Assembly (NCBI GenBank): GCA_003513495.1
Contig: DOPM01000029.1
Span: forward strand, 297,222 to 361,221
Reading direction: 5' to 3'
Source: Desulfosporosinus sp.
GTDB taxonomy: Bacteria > Bacillota > Desulfitobacteriia > Desulfitobacteriales > Desulfitobacteriaceae
DNA length: 64,000 bases
This document shows positions 34,514 through 44,080 of this stretch, piece after piece (positions within the stretch are counted from its first letter, which is position 1; each line of letters starts with the position of its first letter). The notes beneath the pieces are model-generated. The model saw only the letters and a list, made by a program, of their open reading frames with translations. It did not search any database and was not told the DNA's origin. Made by a program: the position numbers and the translations under genes.

Positions 34514-35640
34514 AAGTCTGTATTTTAACGACAGCACATTCACCCTTTGACGAACGGATTTTTCATAAAGAGGCCAAAAGCCTAGCTGAAGCGGGCTATG
34601 AAGTGGTCATCGTCGCGCCTTTTTTAAGATCTGAACAAAAGGAAGGAATCAAAATTCAGGCTGTGGCTCCGCTTTCCTCTCGGACGGATCGGATTTGGCG
34701 TCTAAAAGCCCTTTACCGGGCGGCGCTTCAGGAAAAGGCGGACATCTATCACTTTCATGATCCGGATTTGGTGCCAGTAGGTTTGTTGTTAAGCCGCAGG
34801 CATCGGAAACCCGTGATTTATGATGTCCATGAATATTATGGAGACAGCCTCCTAACGCGTTATTGGATACCAAAACCTATGCGCAAATTTGTTGCGCGTA
34901 CGGTAGATCATTTAGAGAAATGGTCAGCACGATCCTTTGCCGGTATTATAACGGTCAACAGTCATATGGCTGAACTTTTTCGGCGTAAGAATCCAGAAGG
35001 AGAAATCCTCCACAACTATCCCCTTAAACGGCAATTCGAATTTCCACGTCCAGAAACCATTAAACCACCGGCCATATTATACCTAGGCGGGATTACTCGG
35101 GAGCGGGGCCTTGAAGTTATCTTGAGAGCAATGCCCCTGGTTCGAGAAAAACATCCTGAAGCTGTTTGTGAACTTGTAGGTCCGGTAGATACGGCGGATT
35201 TGGGTCCGGAATTTTCAGATCTTACCCCTTGGCTTAAACGGGGAAATGTACGTTTAAGAGGAAAGGTCCCTTATGAGCAGGTCCCAGAAATTTTAGCTCA
35301 AAGTTCCATTGCCCTTGTTCCGTTACTTCCAACTCTGAATTATCAAAAAGCCATTCCAGTCAAACTTTTAGAATATATGGCAGCAGGGCTTCCAGTGATT
35401 GGTTCTCGGTTTGGTTACATTGAAGAGATCGTCGAAAAGAATCAATGCGGTCTGCTGACTGAACCTGGATCCCCGGAAAGTCTGTCTCACGATATTTGTT
35501 CCTTGTTAGATGACCCTAAAAAAGCCTTAAGCTACGGTCAGAATGGCTGGGATGCCTTTCACCGAGAGTATACTTGGGAAAAAGAACAAAACAAACTCTT
35601 AGCGCTCTATGAGCGAATCCTGGCAAAGAAGGATCGATAA
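34510..35640 (+). CDS. Glycosyltransferase family 4
   Basis: A 376-residue GT-B enzyme. The N-terminal domain has HFHDPDLVPVG and YDVHEYYGD, and the C-terminal domain has LGGITRERGLE and the nucleotide-sugar site KLLEYMAAGLPVI. It adds a sugar on the cytoplasmic side during repeat-unit assembly. The start is TTG overlapping the previous stop. Donor and acceptor are unknown. It is in tight operon with the genes on both sides. Confidence 0.9.
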   Translation: MKVCILTTAHSPFDERIFHKEAKSLAEAGYEVVIVAPFLRSEQKEGIKIQAVAPLSSRTDRIWRLKALYRAALQEKADIYHFHDPDLVPVGLLLSRRHRKPVIYDVHEYYGDSLLTRYWIPKPMRKFVARTVDHLEKWSARSFAGIITVNSHMAELFRRKNPEGEILHNYPLKRQFEFPRPETIKPPAILYLGGITRERGLEVILRAMPLVREKHPEAVCELVGPVDTADLGPEFSDLTPWLKRGNVRLRGKVPYEQVPEILAQSSIALVPLLPTLNYQKAIPVKLLEYMAAGLPVIGSRFGYIEEIVEKNQCGLLTEPGSPESLSHDICSLLDDPKKALSYGQNGWDAFHREYTWEKEQNKLLALYERILAKKDR

Positions 35641-35641
35641 G

Positions 35642-36916
35642 ATGCGTGTTTTAATGCTTTCTCATATGTACCCCAATGCAGTAAGCCCTTTAGGTGGAAT
35701 CTTTGTTCGCCAACAGGCCCAAGCTTTAGTGCGCCTGGGTTTAGAGGTAAGGGTAGTAGCTCCGGTACCCTGGGTGCCGGGCTTTATGGCTGGACGAGGA
35801 AAGTGGGGAGGATATCCCGCGGTCCCCTCTCAGGAGGAGCCCGATGGGTTTCCTGTCTATCATCCACGGGTTTTGGAATTTCCACGGTCTCTTTTTTTCG
35901 AGTACTATCCTGAAACCTATGCACGGGGAATAGATCGGGTTTTCACAGAACAAATTTCACGAGGGGTAGACCTCATCCATGCTCATGTGGCACATCCAGA
36001 TGGAGCGGCCGCTTTGAAATTCGGCCGAAAGTATAAGATTCCCGTGGTGGTCACGATTCATGGTCAGGATTTTGCTTATACATTGAACAGAAGTCGCACC
36101 TGTGCGGAAAGTGTCCGGGCCACGCTAAAGGATGCTTCGGGAGTCATCTTAGTAAGCCAGAAATTAAAAACTCAGTACGGTCTGGAAAGTTGGGCTGATC
36201 AGCTTGAGAAATATAGGGTTATCTATAATGGTGTAAATTTGGAAGACATCGAACAAAAGGGACCGTATTTAGAGCCAAAACATCTATTAGTGCAAGGAAC
36301 CCATTTAAAGCAAGGACTAAACGAAGCTCATCGACGTCTACTGACCGTTGGCTTTCTGCGTCCTGATAAAGGACATGCCCTAGTCCTCAAGGCTCTCCCA
36401 GCCTTGATTAGCGAATTCCCCGATTTGGAATACCGAATTGTTGGGGACGGATCGGAAAGAGGAAAGCTAGAGGCCCTAACCAAGGAATTGGGACTAGAGG
36501 GCCATGTCGTGTTCTTGGGAAGTTTACCACACCCAGACGCTATGAAAGAAATGGCACAGTGTGAAGTCTTTATCTTACCAAGTTGGAATGAAGCCTTTGG
36601 GGTGGTTTACTTAGAGGCCATGGCCCATAGTAAACCAATTATTGGCTCCTTAGGGGAGGGGATTTCGGAAATTCTTACCCAAATGGAAGTCGGTAAGGCC
36701 GTTCCTCCTAAGGACGTTATGGCAATCACCGAGAGTATTCGAGAACTCCTAATGAATCCCGACCAAGGGAAGGCTATGGGAATGCGAGGTAAAGACTTGG
36801 TCAGAGGTCAATTTACCTGGGAATACAATGCGCGGGAAACTCTAAAGCTCTACGAGGAGATCATTACCGAAAAATTGAAGGGAGGATCCCCCAGTGGAAC
36901 TTCGCTTAGTCCTTAA
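35642..36916 (+). CDS. Glycosyltransferase family 4
   Basis: A 424-residue GT4 protein beginning MLSHMYPNAVSPLGGIFVRQQ, with HAHVAHPDG, VTIHGQD and, in the C-terminal domain, PSWNEAFGVVYLEAMA. The ATG at 35642 lies right after the preceding stop, with AAGGAT as ribosome site; the frame from 35609 overlaps the previous gene. The middle (about residues 200-240) has an insertion relative to typical GT4 length. Substrate is unknown. Confidence 0.9.
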   Translation: MRVLMLSHMYPNAVSPLGGIFVRQQAQALVRLGLEVRVVAPVPWVPGFMAGRGKWGGYPAVPSQEEPDGFPVYHPRVLEFPRSLFFEYYPETYARGIDRVFTEQISRGVDLIHAHVAHPDGAAALKFGRKYKIPVVVTIHGQDFAYTLNRSRTCAESVRATLKDASGVILVSQKLKTQYGLESWADQLEKYRVIYNGVNLEDIEQKGPYLEPKHLLVQGTHLKQGLNEAHRRLLTVGFLRPDKGHALVLKALPALISEFPDLEYRIVGDGSERGKLEALTKELGLEGHVVFLGSLPHPDAMKEMAQCEVFILPSWNEAFGVVYLEAMAHSKPIIGSLGEGISEILTQMEVGKAVPPKDVMAITESIRELLMNPDQGKAMGMRGKDLVRGQFTWEYNARETLKLYEEIITEKLKGGSPSGTSLSP

Positions 36917-38312
36917 AAATGCTGCCGCCTTAAGCGCGGCCAGTGTACTTTCCAAAGCGATTGCTGCTGTTGTGGGAATCGCGGTCACTCGTTATTTAGG
37001 ACCAGAAATTTTTGGAGAATACAGTTCTGCCCTCGCTTTTGTCAGTACCTTTATACTTTTCGCGGATTTTGGTTTGAGCAACTATATGGTTCAAGAAGGG
37101 TCTCGAGATGAGAAAGTTTTACCACTTTACCTGGGAAACACCCTTTTATTTAAGGCGTTTACAACTTTGGCCATCTATGCGCTTATGCTTGTCTTAATGT
37201 ATCCCGCGGGATATAACCAATCTATTCGCAGCATGGTGATCGTTCTGGGTCTGGCGAGTGGGTTAAACGCCTTGCACGCAACAGTATATAACTATTTTCA
37301 GGCCAAACAGCAAATGTATTTTGCAGCCATATATCAGTTTCTGTCGACGTTTTTGATTGGTGGTTTGACGATCCTAGTTGTAGTAAACCAGGGCAGTGTG
37401 GTGATGATCACTCTCGCCCAACTCGTGACAGCGACTCTTATTTCGTTCTTCTTATATGCTCACTTGCGGCGTCACATACGTCTGGAATTTGATCTTTCCC
37501 GACTTATAGAGATGCTCAAACAGGGATTGCCCTACGGAATTGCAGTCATCTTTTTATACATCTATTTTCAAATTGATATGTTCATGCTTTCCCTGATGCT
37601 TCCCCCAATCGAAGTTGGGATCTATTCGGCAGCTTATCGCTTAATTGCGGTCCTCTTATTTATACCAGGGATTCTAACCAGTGTTCTTTATCCGATTTTA
37701 TTTCAGCTCAGTGTAGAAAGTAAGGAGAAACACCGAGGGACGATTGAAAAGATCTATAAAGTCCTAAGCGCCGTCGGGATACCGGGGAGTGTCTTAATCT
37801 TCGTTTTAGCTGATCCACTCCTGACTTGGCTGTACAACGGTCGTTTTCCCGCATCCATACCAATTCTAATGCTCTTAAGCTGGTTCTTTGCTCTGGAATG
37901 CTTAAGCTTTTCCCTAGGTGACGTATTGACAACCACAGATCGGCAATGGACCCGAGCTAAGATACAAGGGAGTGCCGCTCTTTTGAATATCGGTATTAAT
38001 CTATATGCCATTCCCCGTTATGGAATTTATGGGGCGAGTGTGGCAACCCTCATCACAGAATTATACGTTTATGTCGCGTTCTACTGGATAGTACGGCGCC
38101 ACGTTTATAAACTTAAAATTTTGCGTCAACTACCTGTCATCGTCCTGGCCTCACTGGCTATGGGCTTCACAGCCTACCTGCTGCGTGATCTTCACCCACT
38201 GGCCTCAGCATCCCTCGCGGGAAGTCTATACTTGATAATCCTCATCGTCCTTGATAAAGATTTCCAACGAATTGGAGGATATATCCTCCGCCGAAACAGG
38301 GGGACAGGTTAA
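36894..38312 (+). CDS. wzx: Wzx-type polysaccharide flippase
   Basis: A 472-residue MOP-superfamily protein with 12-14 membrane segments, starting LKNAAALSAASVLSKAI and with RYLGPEIFGEYSSALAF near residue 35. It flips undecaprenyl-linked repeat units across the membrane. The start is GTG with GGGAGGATC upstream, inside the end of the preceding gene. The last seven residues and the stop codon are supplied by a repeat-A copy beginning at 38293, so the original C-terminus was altered by repeat insertion. Confidence 0.93.
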   Translation: MELRLVLKNAAALSAASVLSKAIAAVVGIAVTRYLGPEIFGEYSSALAFVSTFILFADFGLSNYMVQEGSRDEKVLPLYLGNTLLFKAFTTLAIYALMLVLMYPAGYNQSIRSMVIVLGLASGLNALHATVYNYFQAKQQMYFAAIYQFLSTFLIGGLTILVVVNQGSVVMITLAQLVTATLISFFLYAHLRRHIRLEFDLSRLIEMLKQGLPYGIAVIFLYIYFQIDMFMLSLMLPPIEVGIYSAAYRLIAVLLFIPGILTSVLYPILFQLSVESKEKHRGTIEKIYKVLSAVGIPGSVLIFVLADPLLTWLYNGRFPASIPILMLLSWFFALECLSFSLGDVLTTTDRQWTRAKIQGSAALLNIGINLYAIPRYGIYGASVATLITELYVYVAFYWIVRRHVYKLKILRQLPVIVLASLAMGFTAYLLRDLHPLASASLAGSLYLIILIVLDKDFQRIGGYILRRNRGTG

Positions 38313-38470
38313 CTGTTTCGCTCGCGAAACAGAGGGGTGAAACAGAGGGACAGGTTAGCCGTTCCGCTCAGAGAAGATAATTACCTTAACTGGAAATATG
38401 TATTAAATGTTGAGGGGCGGTCTCCCAACACGACACGTTTTAAAGCGTGTCAAAAGGACCATCCATAACT
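38293..38470. repeat. Degenerate repeat-A cluster
   Basis: Two half-units of GAAACAG(G)GGGACAGGTT flank a hairpin CTGTTTCGC/GCGAAACAG. Farther on, GACACG/CGTGTC with GGCGGTC and GGACCATCC marks a decayed third unit. The cluster starts inside the wzx 3' end. Confidence 0.75.
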
Positions 38471-38503
38471 ACTGAAAAAGAAATAATATGGCAAAAATCA
38501 ATA

Positions 38504-38592
38504 TTGTCATCCTGAGCGATAGCGAAGGATCTTGCAGTTGAACGGCATGAAGATTCTTCATTTCGCTGACGCTCCATTCAGAATGACACAAA
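38504..38592. repeat. Repeat B, long copy
   Basis: It opens TGTCATCCTGAGCGATAGCG and closes CCATTCAGAATGACACA, about 89 nt. The closing part, followed by AAATGGGACTTTTTCAGTGG, matches the copy at 54980-55048. It fills the gap upstream of the 2-epimerase gene. Confidence 0.8.
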
Positions 38593-38650
38593 TGGGACTT
38601 TTTCAGTGGCTATGGACCGTCCTCTGACATGCCAAAAAGGAGTAAGAAGT

Positions 38651-39715
38651 ATGAAAATAATTACCGTATTAGGTGCCAGGCCTCAATTTATCAAAGCGGC
38701 TCCACTTTCCGAGGCTTTGAGGAAAAGACATGAGGAAAAAATCGTTCATACCGGTCAGCATTATGATTATCAGATGTCGGATGTGTTTTTCGAGGAGTTA
38801 GGGATTCCTAAGCCTGACTACTTTTTAGGAGTTGGTTCCAAGCAGCACGGCGCTCAAACCGGTGAAATGTTAACCGGCGTTGAGGAGGTACTCCTCAAAG
38901 AGAAGCCTGACTGGGTTCTCGTTTATGGAGATACGAACTCTACCTTGGCCGGGGCATTAGCTGCCTCTAAGCTCCATATTCCTATTGCTCATGTCGAAGC
39001 AGGGCTGCGAAGCTATAACCGCCTGATGCCGGAAGAAGTGAACCGTGTGTTGACAGATCATGTCTCAACTCTCATGTTTTGTCCAACAGATCAGGCTGTG
39101 AAAAACCTCAGTTTAGAGGGACTCACTAAAGGGGTCGTCCGAACGGGAGATGTTATGGCTGACGCCCTATATTATCATGCACGGCGGGCGGAGGAACGGA
39201 GTATGATGGAAACCCTTCGCTATCCAAAAAAATCCTATCTCTTGGCTACGGTTCATAGGGCAGAAAATACGGATGATCCGAGCCGACTAGCAGGGATTAT
39301 CAATGCCTTTGCCCAAATTGAGGGTCAGATCGTGCTGCCCCTTCATCCTCGAACTAGAAAACTCCTCCAAGATCATCGGCTCACGATTCCAGAAAATGTG
39401 GAAGTGATTGAGCCGGTGGGCTATTTGGAAATGATACTCTTAGAAAAAGAGGCAGAACTGATTCTCACAGACTCAGGTGGTGTGCAAAAAGAAGCCTACT
39501 TATGGAAGGTCCCCTGTGTAACCCTAAGGGATGAAACCGAGTGGGTAGAAACAGTCCAGACAGGTTGGAACACGCTCACGGGCGCGAAAACTGAGGCTAT
39601 TGTTGACGCTGTTAAGAATTATCGCAATCAACCTCTGCCTCCTTACCTTGAGAATCTTTATGGAAACGGTCGTGCCAGTGAGGAAATTGTGGCTCAGATG
39701 GAGAAAAGGGGTTGA
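38651..39715 (+). CDS. wbpI: UDP-N-acetylglucosamine-type 2-epimerase (WbpI/WecB family)
   Basis: A 354-residue non-hydrolysing 2-epimerase. It starts LGARPQFIKAAPLSEAL and has HTGQHYDYQMSD, GDTNSTLAGALAA, HVEAGLRS and DSGGVQKEAY. WbpI inverts C2 of UDP-GlcNAc(3NAc)A to give UDP-ManNAc(3NAc)A; WecB does the same on UDP-GlcNAc. The GARPQFIK phrasing and the wbpA-B-D-E genes in the locus favour WbpI. AAGGAG before the ATG at 38651 sets the start. Assignment to the exact substrate is inferred. Confidence 0.85.
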   Translation: MKIITVLGARPQFIKAAPLSEALRKRHEEKIVHTGQHYDYQMSDVFFEELGIPKPDYFLGVGSKQHGAQTGEMLTGVEEVLLKEKPDWVLVYGDTNSTLAGALAASKLHIPIAHVEAGLRSYNRLMPEEVNRVLTDHVSTLMFCPTDQAVKNLSLEGLTKGVVRTGDVMADALYYHARRAEERSMMETLRYPKKSYLLATVHRAENTDDPSRLAGIINAFAQIEGQIVLPLHPRTRKLLQDHRLTIPENVEVIEPVGYLEMILLEKEAELILTDSGGVQKEAYLWKVPCVTLRDETEWVETVQTGWNTLTGAKTEAIVDAVKNYRNQPLPPYLENLYGNGRASEEIVAQMEKRG

Positions 39716-41454
39716 GCTTCGTGCTCGAAGCAAATGGCACTAATCATGGATCAAAATCAGGGCAAGTAGGATTTTATGTCTCAGAATCCCTCAAGCCGAT
39801 CTATCGAGAGATCGCCGGGCTTTTGGGTATTCCTTTTCATGCAAGTAGTGAGGAGATTCCAGATGATTCGGGACTCTCGAACTGCCAGGCAATTATAGTG
39901 GATGGAATATCCCTTACACAGTTGGAGTTGCTAATCTCAAACTCATCTGGACAAAGTCCCCTTAAACCTTTGATCCTGGTTTGTGGACCCATAACAGGGG
40001 AACGTCAAAATCATGCCCTCCGGCTCAAAACCTTTTCCTTTAATCTGGGTCAAGAGGGAACTCGCCTTCTTATGGAGGGCCGAGATTACACGGAAAAGCA
40101 GGTCAGTGAGCCGACCCTTGATTTAATGCTCGAAGAAATCCAGGCAGTACTTCGCCGTGAGGTTAGAAATTACATAGAACTCCCGCCAACCCCTTGGGGA
40201 TATTCCTACGCTATGACTTTAACCCATGACATCGATATCCTAAGCCTGAAGGAGATGCCAATCTCTCGCACATTTTTAGGATATTGTTACCGAAGTTCTG
40301 TCCTGAGCTGGAAGCAATGGAAGGCTGGAAAGGTCCAAACTTCGGAATTCTTCCGGTCCCTTTGGGAAATAGGGAGGACTTGGGCGGCGAAGGCCGGGCT
40401 TGGACAAGATGTCTGGAAGCGAGCTCTGCCAACCCTACTTGACCTTGAGAAACGGTTGGGAGTACGATCAAGTCTTTACTTTATGCCTTTTCCTAAAAAA
40501 CCGGGTATTCTTCCGGAAGCCTTAAGGAAAGATAAGGACAAAGATATAGAAAATGCCTCCAACTCTTATAACGATATCAATCACAAGGAATTCACGAGTA
40601 AAACTATTGAAGAAAGCGCACCCTCGAACAGGGCATCTTTTTATGATGTTACGAACTCTAAAGAATTGCTCAACAACTTGGAAAAAGGCGGATGGGAAGC
40701 AGGGGTTCATGGAATAGACGCTTGGCACGATCCCCAGGCGGCTCGGGCAGAATATGGCCGAGTAGCCAATCTGACTAGGCAGAATGAACTTGGGGTGCGC
40801 ATGCACTGGCTCTATTTTAAATCGCCAGAATCCTTCAAAAGCTTGGAAGAGGGCGGGTTTCAGTATGATGCAACCTTCGGATATAATGAAGTCGTTGGCT
40901 TTCGGGCGGGAACACTTCAACCCTATCATCCGCTAAATTGTCAAACCCTTTGGGAACTCCCCCTTCATATCCAAGATGGTGCTCTGCTGGGAGAGGAACA
41001 TCTTGACTTAAATCGAGAAGAAGCCTACCTTACAGCAAAACCTGTTCTAGATTGGGCCAACCGCTTGGGCGGTGCAGTCAGTCTGCTGTGGCATAATCAA
41101 AGCTTTACCGCTCCTCGTTTTTGGGGAGAAGTCTACGAACGCCTAATTGCACAAGGAAAGAAGGATGGCGCCTGGATTGCAATACCCAGAGAGGTTCTTC
41201 GCTGGTTTACCCTGAGGCGTCACAGTGAAGTCTCCCTTTCTATTGAAGGTACACGTTGGCAAATTAGGTCTGCAGTAGCAGACTCTTCGCACAACCCCAC
41301 AGCTCAGCAGATCCCTCCCCTCCGAATTCGTCTGCATCTTGACCCGAAAAGGGTTCGATCAGCCTCCGTACCCTATGAGGCGGGAGAAGGGTATCTTGAT
41401 TTTCCTGCACGCCCCTTGATTACACTAGACGTGGAAAGGGAGGGACAACAATAA
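39712..41454 (+). CDS. Polysaccharide-deacetylase-like protein
   Basis: A 580-residue protein. An N-terminal domain of about 160 residues is followed by a NodB-like region with THDIDIL (about 170), SSLYFMPF, and EAGVHGIDAWHD; then FQYDATFGYN, RAGTLQPYHP and LLWHNQSF. These match a large polysaccharide deacetylase class found in glycan loci. A polar, low-complexity insert (about 265-315) interrupts the domain. It has no signal peptide, so it may act in the cytoplasm on lipid-linked sugars. The start is TTG overlapping the 2-epimerase stop by 4 nt. Activity is unproven. Confidence 0.75.
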   Translation: MSFVLEANGTNHGSKSGQVGFYVSESLKPIYREIAGLLGIPFHASSEEIPDDSGLSNCQAIIVDGISLTQLELLISNSSGQSPLKPLILVCGPITGERQNHALRLKTFSFNLGQEGTRLLMEGRDYTEKQVSEPTLDLMLEEIQAVLRREVRNYIELPPTPWGYSYAMTLTHDIDILSLKEMPISRTFLGYCYRSSVLSWKQWKAGKVQTSEFFRSLWEIGRTWAAKAGLGQDVWKRALPTLLDLEKRLGVRSSLYFMPFPKKPGILPEALRKDKDKDIENASNSYNDINHKEFTSKTIEESAPSNRASFYDVTNSKELLNNLEKGGWEAGVHGIDAWHDPQAARAEYGRVANLTRQNELGVRMHWLYFKSPESFKSLEEGGFQYDATFGYNEVVGFRAGTLQPYHPLNCQTLWELPLHIQDGALLGEEHLDLNREEAYLTAKPVLDWANRLGGAVSLLWHNQSFTAPRFWGEVYERLIAQGKKDGAWIAIPREVLRWFTLRRHSEVSLSIEGTRWQIRSAVADSSHNPTAQQIPPLRIRLHLDPKRVRSASVPYEAGEGYLDFPARPLITLDVEREGQQ

Positions 41455-41455
41455 T

Positions 41456-42817
41456 ATGGAGCTCACCCTTTTAAAGTGGATTTTTTTCCTGCTTAGCCTC
41501 GGAACTGTAGTATACTTGGGATTTAGAAAACCAAGTATCCTTATCTCTTTATTAGCGGGAGCGGTTGCTCTAGAGATCTCTACCACCTGGTTCCCGCCCT
41601 TGGGAACCTTGGGTTCCCAACTGGATAGTTTGGCTCGCCTCGTTACCGTTGGAATGATCGGAGCTGCCCTTTGGCGTCTCTGGATTGAGCCGGAAAAGCG
41701 TCTTAAGCTAAAATCCGTATTAACTCATTATTTAACAATTGCCCTCATGATTTACATAGCAGTCGGGGGATTTAGTATCCTTTATTCTGTAGACCGAGGT
41801 AAAACAGCGGTTGAGATCATCCGCCTATTAACCTTATTTCTACTCTATCTCAGTATTTGCCTTCTAGCGGAAAAGAAACATATCTTCCTACCCTTTAAGG
41901 TTGTCCATTGGGTTGGGGTTGCACTTGTTCCCCTCGCTCTTTATGAAGGAATGACACGACATTTTATTTGGCAGGAACATTTGGCCGAGGGCATGATCGC
42001 CCGAGTCAATACCACCTTTGTTGATCCGAATATTTTTGCTCGCTACCTGATTTTGGGGATTGTTGCCAATTTGATTCTTCAATATATGAACACGGAGACA
42101 GGGAAACGGATCGTATATATTGTCTCACTCCTGGGATTAATGGGGGCTTTAGCCATTACCCTTTCACGCAGCGGGATTCTAACCTTGGCAATCGTCCTCG
42201 CGCTTATGGTTCTACTCATTCCGCGCAAACGGATGCTCCTGCCCATTGGATTTCTAGGGTTCATCGGCGTGATTATTATAGCTATGCGGCCGACGATCTG
42301 GCAGCGTCTGCTAACCTTCCGCGAAGGATTTGGGGCGTTAGATGCTCAGCGGCAATACCTATGGAAAGCAGCCTGGGCGATGTTTACAGATCATCGTCTT
42401 TTGGGAGTCGGCCTGGGTGGATTTCAGGAAATGTTTTTAACCAAATACATTCATTTAAAGACCGTGATTCCCGATGCAGAAGGGGCTACCCTCTCCCATA
42501 CTACCATTTTGACAATTGCCGCAGAACTGGGTTTAATAGGACTGGCAGCCTTGTCCTGGGTTTGGATAGCTATAATACGTGTGCTGGGAAGTTTACGTAA
42601 GCTCAGTCTTGAGCCAAAGGGACTCGAAGGCTATATTCCTGGGGTTGGGTATTTCTTATGGATAACGACAGTTTTTATCAGCTCACAAGCTGAAGCACGT
42701 TTCTTCGAAGACCCCATGATTTGGATAAGTATGGGCCTGCTGGTTCGTTTATTAGGTCAGTCAACTGAGGACAATCAATATAAGCAAAGGGATCGAGGAC
42801 TTTCTATCTCGAACTAA
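41456..42817 (+). CDS. O-antigen ligase/polymerase-type membrane protein, second
   Basis: A 453-residue protein with about eleven membrane segments. It contains TTFVDPNIFARYLILG, and in the periplasm-side loop LWKAAWAMFTDHRLLGVGLG, as in Wzy/WaaL family proteins. AGGGAGGG precedes the ATG. With the protein at 33176 the locus has two such enzymes; one may be the polymerase and the other a ligase to the wall or to an S-layer protein. The sequence alone cannot assign them. Confidence 0.85.
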   Translation: MELTLLKWIFFLLSLGTVVYLGFRKPSILISLLAGAVALEISTTWFPPLGTLGSQLDSLARLVTVGMIGAALWRLWIEPEKRLKLKSVLTHYLTIALMIYIAVGGFSILYSVDRGKTAVEIIRLLTLFLLYLSICLLAEKKHIFLPFKVVHWVGVALVPLALYEGMTRHFIWQEHLAEGMIARVNTTFVDPNIFARYLILGIVANLILQYMNTETGKRIVYIVSLLGLMGALAITLSRSGILTLAIVLALMVLLIPRKRMLLPIGFLGFIGVIIIAMRPTIWQRLLTFREGFGALDAQRQYLWKAAWAMFTDHRLLGVGLGGFQEMFLTKYIHLKTVIPDAEGATLSHTTILTIAAELGLIGLAALSWVWIAIIRVLGSLRKLSLEPKGLEGYIPGVGYFLWITTVFISSQAEARFFEDPMIWISMGLLVRLLGQSTEDNQYKQRDRGLSISN

Positions 42818-42855
42818 GATAGAGGGCTTTGGTACCTGAGGGAGTGAAAAGAGAC

Positions 42856-43860
42856 ATGGGTTTAAAGCTAAAGTCCATTAAGCGCGAAGCCTGGCAAGAC
42901 TTCCAAAAGGAGACTCCTTTCGGCTCTCTTTTTCACCGCTGGGAATGGCAAGACATCCTAGAAATCGGATTTGGAGTAAAGGTTAACCGTCTAGGGTTAT
43001 TTAACGATGAGGGAGTCTTAAAGGGCTTGCTTCCTTTAGTGGAGCGGAAGATGAGTCTTCTGAAACTAGCAGGTAGTCCCCTGTCCGGCGCTGCAACTCC
43101 TCACAGCGGCCCGTTAGGCCCAGTCCTTTTAGACGAGTTTTTATCAGCCCTTGAGGTGTATGGGGCGGAGAAACATATAGATTACTTGGAACTGGGTTTG
43201 CCCGAGGTCAGGGGAAAAGAGGTTCTCGAGCAAAATGGGTACACTGTGGAGGAACTTATTACCTTAGATCTACCGATTCCCCAAGAGGAAGAGGCTCTCT
43301 GGTCAGGGCTGGAAGTGCGTTGCCGGAATGCCATACGTAAAGCAGAGAAATCCGGAGTCAAAGTGATTGAAGCCCAAGCTCTGGAGGAATGGCTGGAACC
43401 ATACTATCAACTCTCCTGTGGAGTTTATAAACGGCAGGAGAAGGACCCACCCTTTAGCAAAGAATATTTCAGCGCTCTTTGGCAGAACCTTTATCCAAGG
43501 GGAGATTTGGTGGTTTTACTGGCTCAATATGAAGGAAAAACCATTGCCGGCGGAATCTTCCCAAGAGACCGAAACGTAGGATATTACCTGGACGGGGTTT
43601 CTGATCGAGAGTACAATAAAGTCGTCCCCAACAATCTTGTACAGTGGGAGTACTTAAAACGCGCTCAAGCTATGGGGATTACACTTTACGATATGGTAGG
43701 AGCTAATATTCCAAGTATCGCTAAGTTTAAAAAGAGTTTCGGGAGCCAAGAGCGAAATTATCTCTATGCTTACCGAAACCGCACCCTAGCGGCCCGTCTG
43801 GGTCGATCGGTTTATGTGAAGCACGGTGAAACGATTAAGAAATTCCTGAAACGTTCGTAA
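42856..43860 (+). CDS. FemAB-like aminoacyl- or acyl-transfer protein
   Basis: A 334-residue protein with a double GNAT fold of the FemAB type: FHRWEWQDILE near residue 30, CRNAIRKAEKSGV near 157, and a C-terminal GNAT with YYLDGVSDREYNKVVPNNLVQWE. FemAB-like proteins transfer amino acids or other groups onto lipid-linked wall precursors or exported glycans. Here the context suggests modification of the surface glycan. I prefer the ATG at 42856; a TTG at 42829 is possible. The substrate is unknown. Confidence 0.8.
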   Translation: MGLKLKSIKREAWQDFQKETPFGSLFHRWEWQDILEIGFGVKVNRLGLFNDEGVLKGLLPLVERKMSLLKLAGSPLSGAATPHSGPLGPVLLDEFLSALEVYGAEKHIDYLELGLPEVRGKEVLEQNGYTVEELITLDLPIPQEEEALWSGLEVRCRNAIRKAEKSGVKVIEAQALEEWLEPYYQLSCGVYKRQEKDPPFSKEYFSALWQNLYPRGDLVVLLAQYEGKTIAGGIFPRDRNVGYYLDGVSDREYNKVVPNNLVQWEYLKRAQAMGITLYDMVGANIPSIAKFKKSFGSQERNYLYAYRNRTLAARLGRSVYVKHGETIKKFLKRS

Positions 43861-43909
43861 TACGTTCGTAATAAAGTAAACATAATTTAGAATAAATATT
43901 GTATAAAAG

Positions 43910-43938
43910 TTGACTTTTAGGTTTTATAGTTCTTTAAT
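43910..43938 (+). promoter_or_regulatory. SigA-type promoter of the second half of the glycan locus
   Basis: TTGACT and TTTAAT are separated by 17 nt in a 220-nt AT-rich gap, the longest break within the locus apart from repeats. It precedes the glycosyltransferase at 44081. Confidence 0.55.
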
Positions 43939-44080
43939 TAAGATAAGTTTTTGTTTTATGGTTTCGAGTCAACTGAATTAAATAACAAATTTTTTGAAAT
44001 AGTGCAAAATCATTTTCTTTTAACCTATATGTAATAAAAGTCTGTATGTCTATAGTAGATTTGAAGGAGCGGCGGTTTGA

